From positions 1 to 14,128 of the forward strand of contig FN649002.1 in the NCBI GenBank assembly GCA_000310025.1: a stretch of DNA of 14,128 nt, given 5' to 3'. Within the stretch, counting starts at the first letter, position 1, and each line of letters begins with the position of its first letter. The notes beneath the pieces are model-generated. The model did no database searches. It was not told where the DNA came from and worked only from the letters and a program-made list of their open reading frames with translations. Source of the DNA: Ectocarpus siliculosus (lineage: Eukaryota; Sar; Phaeophyceae; Ectocarpales; Ectocarpaceae). A program made the position numbers and the translations under genes. Shown here piece after piece: positions 1 through 7,724 of the stretch.

Positions 1-1314
1 GGCGGATAAGACCGACGTCAAACCCTAGATTTTGTCTGTCTGTGTCGCCATGCTGTCGCCATCCACGAACAGCAGTTGGAGAGTCACAATAAAGAGGGTC
101 CGCTTCGCCACCAAGAAAACAGTTTTTTTTTCGATTCTTCTACAGCTGGATATGATGCTACCATGTATCGGGTATAGCTGTGGTTCAGCGTGAGGGATAT
201 AGGGTCTACGGCAGCATATTCTATGCGAAGAGTTCACGCCTTCCTCGCGTAACGATGCGCATCTCCCATGGCAAACAGGATGGATGACGTCATCATGACG
301 CCATTTCTTGTGACTATAAGTTCAAGTTCGCCCGGGCGTTATTGTTCTTGCCGGAGAAAGAGACTAAACTTCTACTACGTACCAGTCCGTGCATGTATCC
401 GGCTACTGCTTGTGAGGTAGTGGGTGCTGCCCCTGCTGTTTGCTGCGGTACATGGAAAGCTTCCAGTGGGTCAGAGCGGCAAGGGGGTCTTGTTTCTTCA
501 CTTGTTTCTTAGCTCTGCTCTCCTCTACTTCTTCTTCTTTGTTTCCTGTCGCTGGCGGTCTCTCTTTTGTGATCGCCCTTCGTTATTGCTTGCAAAAACT
601 ATGAGGATGTAAAATTGCTGACTCTGACTGTTTCTTATAGGGTGCCCCGCCCACCCACGACCCACCTGTCGGTATGATTCATTCGTGGTCTCCAATTTTT
701 CAGCAGTAGTAGTTGTCTACTACAGGACCTGCGCTACTCCTACTGCGTCCATAGGTGGGTGCAACAGAAGAGCTCCGGAGACTGGTGGTCTTCTGACCTG
801 ATCGCAGAGAGAGGTTCCTGGCACTACCACAATACGATTCTTATGAAATGCCCATAACGGGGAACGCGTCCTACGCCTCTTCTCTTTTTTGTTCTTTTTT
901 TCTTAATATGACACAACGAATCCATCTCTATCATTGATAAAAGTCAGAGACAGAATAGCAATGAATTCATAGCTTCTCTTTTCTTCTTTCCCTCTCTCCC
1001 GTCCGGTTCGTTCGTTTCGGAGAGGAAACCTACTGTGAAAAGCGTATCTTCTGGGGTCCGCATTCATCCGGATTCTTTCCCAGCGTGGGGAAGAGCGCGT
1101 TCTGGGTGTGGTCCGCTTTTCATTCGAGTGTGACGTCCGCCCTACATGTATGTAAACGAAAGTAACAGATCAACGAGATGATTCTTGAAAGCATGGCGTC
1201 CCTCGCCACAAAAAAGTGCATGCGCATGGATGGGCTTAGTGAGATATGCTGGTCGAAGACTGACGATTTTTTCGGGTGCGCGTGAGGTCGCCTCTAACAT
1301 TCGTTTGCTCATTG
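1..1314. other. non-coding stretch, no gene recognised
   Basis: I see no supported gene in these 1.3 kb. The open frames are short (60-70 codons), low in complexity and without recognisable motifs. The sequence has several T-rich and CT-rich tracts (around 121-140, 520-545, 885-905 and 970-1010) typical of eukaryotic intergenic or intronic DNA. A small hairpin is formed by GTAGTA and TACTAC near 708-725. No terminal repeats or RNA gene signatures were found. Confidence 0.6.
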
Positions 1315-1316
1315 GG

Positions 1317-1328
1317 GAGTTTCGGAAC
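1317..1328 (+). repeat. left terminal inverted repeat
   Basis: The sequence GAGTTTCGGAAC is the exact reverse complement of 2137-2148. It marks the left end of the putative 836-bp element. Confidence 0.6.
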
Positions 1329-1343
1329 CGTGTTCGACCAAAA

Positions 1344-1377
1344 TAGATTTAGGTGGAACTTCTAGATTTAGGTGGAA
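1344..1377 (+). repeat. subterminal direct repeat, 15 bp x 2
   Basis: TAGATTTAGGTGGAA occurs at 1344-1358 and again at 1363-1377, a 19-bp spacing. Inverted relatives appear at the other end of the same element (about 2099-2134), so these look like subterminal protein-binding repeats of a DNA transposon. Confidence 0.6.
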
Positions 1378-1730
1378 GGGTCTAGTTCTGGGAACGTTCC
1401 TCAAAGCGGGGGAACATCGAGCTCCTAAATCTGGAAAGGGGCTTTCAGATTTAGAAAAGTAGAGGCTTGGCGCCGCTTTTTTCTAAATCGAAATCGCTTT
1501 CAGGAGACGATATAGATTTAAGGAGGAAGGAGCAAAGAGACCCACCACCACAACAACAACAGCTGCAGTATGGAGCTCCAGGCACCACGGAAGGTGCGGT
1601 TGTGTGGGCTCCATCGCTGCCAACGAAGAGAGGAGGTCAGACCTACACCTACCTGGGGGTTGGTTGCTCTGCGTGTGTGTGTGGAAGTGCGGTACGTATG
1701 AGGCGTGGAGCATTCCAAGAAAGAAAAAGC

Positions 1731-1752
1731 ACGCGTGCGTGCGTGCGTGTGT
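1731..1752. repeat. (GCGT)n microsatellite
   Basis: A short tract of CGTG/GCGT units inside the putative element at 1315-2150. Nearby low-complexity tracts are CAA/CAG-rich (about 1541-1564) and TTG/CTG-rich (about 1777-1807). Confidence 0.6.
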
Positions 1753-2136
1753 TTGATCACCACCTGTCAGTCTGTTTTGTTGTTGCTGCTGCTGGGTTGT
1801 TGCTGGGCAAGAGAAGAAGCGACACGAGGAAAAGAGGAAGATCAGACTTGTCTAGACACGGCTCGGCGATGAGCTCTACTATGGTGCAGCCCCTCAACTA
1901 CATGCGTGCGTGGTCTGTGTCAACCTCCTCATCAACCTCCACACCGCCGTGTGTGTGTCTGCCGATGTGTGATGTGATGTTTCGATGCAGCAGCAGCTGT
2001 CCCTTTTTTTTTTCTGCCGCCTTTCCGCGCCGGCGTGTTTTCTTGCCGCGTTCAACTCCGTGGTCTCCACAAAATAAAGTTCCGAGAACGTTCGTTACAC
2101 CTAAATCGAAAAGTTGTCTTCCTAAATCGAGAAGTT

Positions 2137-2148
2137 GTTCCGAAACTC
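2137..2148 (-). repeat. right terminal inverted repeat
   Basis: The sequence GTTCCGAAACTC is the exact reverse complement of 1317-1328. Just inside it lie two inverted copies of the GATTTAGG subterminal motif. Confidence 0.6.
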
Positions 2149-2278
2149 TCTATTATTGTTTGCTTCACTATCCAGTACCTCGCACAGCGTATTGAAGCGA
2201 GCGGAGGGTCCTAGACTAATCTGTCGTTGACTTGTGTTATAGGATTCAGATGTGTAGACGGAACATAGAAGAGCTTGG

Positions 2279-2379
2279 CTCCTTCTAGAAGGCGCGGAGA
2301 GATGTAACGCTCCGCGGAAGGATAAAAAGCAGGGGACAGGATCTTGTAGCCCCTGCTTGTGCAGAGGATCCTGTGCCCC
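2279..2379. other. cluster of small hairpins with alternative pairing
   Basis: Three inverted repeats lie in about 100 bases. The first is a CCTTCTAGAAGG palindrome at the left. The second is CGCGGAG (2293-2299) pairing with CTCCGCG (2310-2316). The third is AAGCAGGGG (2327-2335) pairing with CCCCTGCTT (2350-2358). The strand GGGGACAGGATC (2332-2343) can instead pair with GATCCTGTGCCCC (2367-2379) with one bulged base, which would break the third stem. This suggests structured nucleic acid, but I recognise no RNA family. Confidence 0.35.
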
Positions 2380-2761
2380 TTGGTGTCATTCCTACCGATA
2401 CCCAAGGCAACAGCTACTGCTGCTGCTGTTCTACAAGAGTATCAACAAGTGAGTTCTTCTTCACGGGTCAACCAGACTTCATCACGCGTGCATACCACTA
2501 CACTTGCGGGCCCTTCTTCGGGTCCATTTCATTTTCGTATAACTTTTTGGGTAAGTTTGGCTGTGACCAAGGCGGGATTCGACCGCGTCAAGTGTCAGAC
2601 TATCATACAAAATTGTACGAATAGACGAAGAAGGTACAAGAAGGACTGGGTAGAGAGAACAGAACGAACGGTTTTTTGTATTTAATTGTGAAGACAACAA
2701 CAACGGCACTGCTGGGTTCGTCAATGGATATTTTTTGCAGCACTTGTTTTTTAGAGCAGTG

Positions 2762-2913
2762 GCCAAAATCGGGTACACCCGGTCCAAACACGGCCAAAAT
2801 CAGGTACCCCTACAAGATGCTGCTGAGAGCGGCCGCATGCCACCATCTGATTGGCCGACGCCCGCCCGTACCCGACCTTGACCGCCTTTCCACCGGGTGC
2901 ACCCGATCTTGGC
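2762..2913. repeat. imperfect 47-bp inverted repeat
   Basis: Positions 2762-2783 match the reverse complement of 2892-2913 with two mismatches over 22 bases. Weaker similarity continues inwards, so the arms are about 2762-2808 and 2867-2913. The left arm also contains an internal direct repeat: GGCCAAAATC occurs near 2761 and again near 2792, each followed by a GGTAC. It lies just upstream of the 167-bp tandem array. It could be a fold-back element or a remnant of one. Confidence 0.5.
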
Positions 2914-3160
2914 TACTCACCCCCCGGAGGAGTACCCGGTTTTTCTTCCCCCAACCCGAAAATGGCTGGGCTGTTCGACCAAAACCCATGCACACAAGTA
3001 CACGTCAGCAACGCCCTGCCCTCGAATTCGGACCTTCTGACGGCCCGGCTGGCGAAGGTAGACCCCCCGCCGGCGGTGGAATTCTCCCTAGAGGGAAACG
3101 GCAGCCGGTCTCTGCAAATGATCGAGAAGAAGAAAGTGCTGGATGACTACACCGGTGGCC
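2914..3160 (+). other. open frame of doubtful coding status
   Basis: One plus-strand frame is open from 2851 through this stretch and on into the tandem array, stopping at 3465. About the first 105 codons are rich in Pro, Gly and Ser and include a short more ordinary segment (near LEGNGSRSLQMIEKKK, about 3084-3140). The remainder is repeat-derived. A second frame (2676-3146) is open over the same bases. I recognise no family and see no splice or promoter evidence. It could be a degraded exon or chance openness in GC-rich DNA. Confidence 0.15.
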
Positions 3161-3164
3161 ACTT

Positions 3165-5580
3165 TGCTCAGGGCTGTGGACACCCTGTGGAGGGTTTCAC
3201 CCTGTACCTGACCCTGTGGGTACCCTGTCGAGGTAAAAAATATTGCCAGGGTCACTGGGTCAACAATGACAGGGTTAGGGTACCCACAGGGTCGACGAAG
3301 AAACACACCCTGCGGGTCTGGAAAGTTCGACAGGGTCATTTCGCGAACCTTGCCAGGGTCACGTCATCCGCAGGGTCACCAAAACCCGACCTTGGGGATA
3401 TCGTATGGTCTACAGGGTTACAAGTTATCGCCATGACAGGGTGCCGATACCCGCAGGGTCGGTAAAGGAACACACAATGTGGGGTTTGAAAGTTCTACAG
3501 GGTCATTCGGTTCACCTTGCCAGGGTTACCTCATCCGCAGCGTCACGAAAACCTGAACTTGGGGGTATCGTGTGGTCCGCAGGGTACCATGTGCTCACCA
3601 TGACAGGGTTTCGGTACCCTCAGGGTCGTCGACGTAGAACAGTATGTGGGGGTTGAAAATTCTACAGCGTCAGTCGGTGAAGCTTGCCAGGGTGGGGTCA
3701 TCCGCAGGGTCATGAAAACCCGACCTTGGGGATATTGTATAGTCCACAGGGTGCCACGTGCTCACCATGACAGGGTTTCGGTACCCACAGGGTCGGCGAA
3801 GGAATACACCCTGCGGGGCTTGAAAGTTCTACAGGGTCATTCGATGAACCTCGCCAGGGGGGCGTCATCCGCAGCGTCACGAAAGTTAAACTTTGGTGAT
3901 ATCGTGTGGTCCCCAGGGTTACAAGCTCTAGCCACGACAGGGTGCCGATACCCACAGGGTCGGTAAAGAAACACACCATGCGGGGCTTGAAAGTTCTACA
4001 GGGTCATTCTGTGAGCCTTGCCAGGGTTACGTCATCCGCAGGGTCACCAAAACCCGACCTTGGGGATATCGTGTGGTCCACAGGGTTACAAGTCATCGCC
4101 ATGGCAGGGTGCCGATACCCGCAGGGTCGGTAAAGGAACGGTTTGAAAGTTCTACAGGGTCATTCGGTAAAACCTTGCCAGGGTTACCTCATCCGCAGCG
4201 TCACGAAAACCTGACCTTGGGGGTATCGTGTGGTCCGCAGGGTACCATGTGCTCACCATGACAGGGTTTCGGTACCCACAGGGTCGGCGACGTAGTACAG
4301 TATTTGGGGGTTGAAAATTCTACAGGGTCATCCGGTGAACCTTGCCAGGGTGGGGTCATCCGCTGGGTCACGAAAACCCGACCTTGGGGATATCGTATAG
4401 TCCACAGGGTGCCACGTGCTCACCATGACAGGGTGCGCGATCTCCACAGGGTCGGTGAAGCAACACACCCTGCGGGGCTTGAAAGTTCCACAGGGTTATT
4501 CTGTGAACCTTGCCAGTGTTACTTTATCCACAGGGTCACGTAATTAAAACCTTGGGGATACCGTGTGGTCTAGAGGGTTACCAGTGCTCGGCGCGACAGG
4601 GTGCCGATACCCGCAGGGTCAGTGAAGGAACACACCATATGGGGTTTGAAAGTTCTATGACCCTTGCCAGGGTGGCGTCATCTACAGCGTCACGAAAACC
4701 CAACATTGGGGATATCGTGTGGCCCGCAGGGTTTCAAAATATTGCCGTGACAGAGTGTCGATACGCACAAGATCGGCGAAGGTACAGACCATCTGTGTCT
4801 TGAACTTCTGCAGGGTCATTGGGTGCACCTTGCCAGGGTTGCGTCATTCGCAGGGTCACCAAAACTTGACCTTGGGAATACCGTGTCGTCCACAGGTTTA
4901 CAAGCTCTCGCCATGACAGGGTGCCCATACCCACAGGGTCGGTGAAGGAACACACAATGTGGGGCTTGAAAGTTCTACAGGAGGGTCATTGTATGCACCT
5001 TGCCAGTGTTACGTCATCCGCAGGGTCACGAAAACCTGACCTTGGGGATACCGTAGTTCACAGGGTTACAAATTATCGCCGTGACAGGGTGTCGATACCC
5101 GCAGATATCCGCAGGGTCGGTGAAGCAATACACCATGTGGGGCTTGAAAGTTCCACAGGGTCGTTTTGTTCACCTTGGCAGTGTACGTCATCCGCAGTAG
5201 CGTCACAAAAGTTAAACCTTGGGGGTATTGATAATCCACAGGGTCACATATTATCGCCTTGACAGGGTACCGATACCCACAGGGTCGATGAAGGATCACA
5301 CCATGCCGGTCTTCACAATTCGACAGGGTAGTTCGGGGAACCTTGCCAGTGTTACGTTATCCACAGGGTCACGTAAGTCAAACCTTGGGGATGTCGTATG
5401 TGGTCCTTAGTGTCACGAATTCTAGCCACGACAGGGTATCGGCACCCACAGGGTCAGGGAAGCATACATCATGTGGGCTTTGAAAGTTCGACAGGGTGCA
5501 CCTTGCCAGGGTTGCGTCATCCGCAGGGTCACGAAAACCAGACATTGGGGATATCGTATGGTCCACAGGGCATGCAGGCA
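3165..5580 (+). repeat. 167-bp tandem satellite array, about 15 units
   Basis: The segment GGGTCACGAAAACCCGACC or a close variant recurs with its CAC at about 3377, 3544, 3711, 3878, 4045, 4202, 4369, 4537, 4691, 4857, 5027, 5204, 5370 and 5530. The spacing is 167 bp in most neighbouring pairs. Exceptions are units of about 154-160 bp with internal deletions (for example near 4135) and one of about 177 bp with a small duplication near 5101-5118. Each unit carries about six copies of CAGGGT separated by 17-44 bp spacers. Units differ by scattered substitutions, so the array is not newly formed. Because 167 is not a multiple of three, the reading frame shifts in each unit and the many 60-110 codon open frames here are not genes. 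Confidence 0.9.
3175..3232 (-). repeat. inverted CAGGGT block at array edge
   Basis: Here the array motif appears as ACCCTGT several times in about 55 bases, the opposite orientation to all later units. The reverse complement of 3210-3230 closely matches about 3269-3293, apart from a five-base insertion. This is an orientation switch at about 3235-3245. Confidence 0.6.
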
Positions 5581-5599
5581 TTGACCGCGGGTCCGACAT

Positions 5600-6606
5600 G
5601 TGACGGTGTTTGGTCCCTCAGGCTAAGATACCGTCTGGGCGGGTATATCTTCCCAAAATGATATCCCGACCACCTGCGGAGATTCTCATTATTTTATTAT
5701 TTACATGTGTATTTTTTTTTTTGCTATTCCGACTTCATATAGCAAGTTGCGGCGATGGTTGGTAGCATCACAGCAAGCAGCGTGCTCTGTTTTTGTCCTC
5801 TACGCGTCTCAGTATGGCCTGGGAGTGAGCGATAGCGAGCGATTGGAGGAGATAAACGGAAGGAAGGAACTAAACGGAGGGAACCCAAGCTCTCATAGCC
5901 TGCACACAGCGCCACGGTCGGGCTATTTGCACACTTCAATTATGTGACACGTGAGTACTCGCGTCGCTTTTTCGATTCTCTTCGGGGAAAACCTTTGATT
6001 TACATGTAGGTTACTTTTTTTTTTTTCTCTTCTCCTTCGCCACAAGCCATCGCGAGCTCCCAACATGTTCGCGCCCACAGCCGGCTGCCCCGACTCAGCA
6101 GCCACCACCCCCGCGGCACGGAGAGGCCTCCGCCCGTTCCTGCTCTCCTGCTGTCAGCAGCCCTGACGGCAGCAGCATCACAGCTCTCCGCCTTCGGCAC
6201 AATCTGTGGTAGATCCGGCCGACATCAGCATCTTCGCTTGCACCTTATTTATTGCCGACAAATTCGCCACAGGTTTCACGCATCACCTCTCGCCAGTGCT
6301 CCGTGATACCCAACAGACAGCACACTTCGGCAGGAATGCTCTCTCATGTCTCGCCGACAGGGAATATGAAAATAGCTCAGGCTACAACGCATGCAGCAGC
6401 TTATTCTCTCGCTCTTTTCAGGTCGCGAACGAAGTCTGGCAGATGCTGTGGTGGTGTTCGTTCAACAGGTACTTGTCCTCTTCCCCAGCCCGCTCGGCAA
6501 GCTTGAACCCATGCCGCCAGGTTGCAGCCCGTCCGCTGCGGCCACCCTGTGATGCTGACCCCGTCGACGAAACACCACAACACCGTGGCGGCGGCGGCCC
6601 GGCTGG
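5600..6606. other. non-coding stretch downstream of the transposase gene
   Basis: I see no supported gene. Open frames in this kilobase overlap in several frames and show no motif. It contains T-rich tracts (5710-5722 and 6016-6027). It lies 3' of the minus-strand transposase gene and should contain its 3' untranslated region and perhaps the distal end of the element. I could not find the upstream repeat motifs (13540-14035) here. Confidence 0.5.
6248..6253 (-). terminator. possible polyadenylation signal
   Basis: TTTATT on the plus strand reads AATAAA on the minus strand, about 355 bases past the transposase stop codon. This is the only such hexamer I noticed in a sensible position. The motif is short and the lineage uncertain, so this is weak. 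Confidence 0.3.
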
Positions 6607-7724
6607 CTATGCACCGTCGTCTTCGTCCTGTCCAGTTGCCGCGACGTGGCCGAGGGAAGGCGCCGGGCACATGTGGTAAAGATGCACGTGTCGTCGAATG
6701 TTTTCTGCTGGGAACACCACTGGGGACCGTCGCCCACGCAACCTCATCACCGGGTGTTGGGTCACGGTATCGGCCAGACGCGCGTTCCCCGACCCGGCGG
6801 ACACGTACTCGAACAAGAGCACCCACCACGTCTCTGGACCGGGCTCGGCTGTTCCCTCCCTCGCATTCCCCCGGTGTCTGAAGAAATACACGATCTTACC
6901 CATCGATAGGTTCTCGACTGATGATGATGATGCTGTCGCGTCGCCGCCCGTGGGTGGAGTTCCTCTCCATACCTCGACGTCCTGTCCGCCCCCCTCCCCG
7001 AGCACCCAGGCATGAGGTGGGCTGTCATCTTGTAGGTAGTCCGCCGCGGAGCGCGCATCTCCGCCCTTCCAGGTTCCTGTACCGCTGCTGGCCAACAGTG
7101 AAGCGAAGTGGTTGTACCTGGAACACTGGATCGTTGACGAATCCAGATTTCCCGTGTTTGTCCAGCACGTGGGGCAGCGTAGTTCGGCGCAGCGAGGTGT
7201 ACCTTCTCCTGCCTTCCTGCGGCACGCGAATGAAGCCTTATATGCCGCCTTCATGGCCGGCAAGGTCGGGCGAAAACGTCCAGAAGCTACTATTGCCTCC
7301 CATTTAGGTGGAGTTCCATCCCCGTCACCGCCAACCTCCACCCAGTCGTGCGAGTCTTGCATCAGAGAGGCATCCCAGATCGCGGACCCTTGGTGCGCGC
7401 CAGCCACCCTCTGCCTCGACGGGTTCCCTGGTTCTCGGATGTCTGTGCCTCCTTGTGACAACCCTCCGGGCAGGTCTCTCCTCAAGGTTTGTAGGACCCG
7501 TACACAAGATTGTCCGGGTCGAACAGTCACCTCGACGTTGCGACGTTTACGGTAGTCGTACTTCATGACGTTGTACCGCACACCATCCGCGAGAGCGGCC
7601 CATGCGTAGTTCGTGTTGGCACTCGTGATGTAGTGCTGACAGGCGTTCCGTCCGCAGCTCGACTTGTTGGTTCGCTTGTGCTGCTGATGAGCGAACTCCC
7701 CTGTGCTTGCGTTCGGGACGATCC
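6607..7724 (-). CDS. transposase exon 7 (C-terminal region)
   Basis: This encodes about 371 residues and the TAG stop. It starts GIVPNASTGEFAHQQHKRTN, resembling the E..H...K..TN segment that follows the catalytic domain in CACTA/Plavaka proteins. A cysteine group (RCAELRCPTCW, about 1094-1103) may bind zinc. A serine-rich linker precedes a beta-rich module from MGKIVYFFRHRG through WWVLLFEYV to VVFPAENIRRHVHLYHMC, and the chain ends in an acidic tail. Confidence 0.75.

Larger units (their letters stand above)
1315..2150. mobile_element. putative non-autonomous DNA transposon (MITE-like)
   Basis: The segment is bounded by a perfect 12-bp inverted repeat, GAGTTTCGGAAC at 1317-1328 and its complement GTTCCGAAACTC at 2137-2148. 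The outermost G/C pair (1315 and 2150) also matches across one mismatch. Inside both ends lie repeats of the form AACTTCTNGATTTAGG: left copies start near 1344 and 1363, and inverted right copies lie at about 2099-2134. Further ATTTAG motifs occur near 1424, 1446, 1482 and 1513. The middle is low-complexity sequence with microsatellites. Terminal inverted repeats with nested subterminal repeats are the usual layout of a non-autonomous DNA transposon. I could not find a clear target-site duplication, so the superfamily is unassigned. A 242-codon open frame (1467-2195) overruns the right end and is rich in low-complexity S/T/C/R runs, so I do not call it a gene. Confidence 0.6.

Noticed and set aside
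822-828. CACTACC, and CACTA at about 2166 and 2497, as possible element 3' termini
   Set aside because: No matching TAGTG end with shared terminal bases or a 3-bp target duplication was found, and the pentamer is common by chance.
1467-2195. 242-codon plus-strand open frame
   Set aside because: It is low in complexity, spans microsatellites, runs through the right terminal repeat of the putative element and has no recognisable domain.
2560-2600. GGTCGAATCC-like box on the minus strand, suggestive of a tRNA T arm
   Set aside because: No matching acceptor stem, D arm or anticodon arm could be built around it.
3270-3282. Telomere-like GGGTTAGGG
   Set aside because: It is a single variant inside the CAGGGT array, with no run of telomeric units.
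3405-5661. Series of 60-113 codon plus-strand open frames with similar peptides
   Set aside because: They are one 167-bp repeat read in shifting frames (167 is not a multiple of three), so they are not a protein repeat gene.
6401-7568. Several overlapping open frames on both strands
   Set aside because: They are shadows of transposase exon 7, whose own frame carries the family-like motifs.
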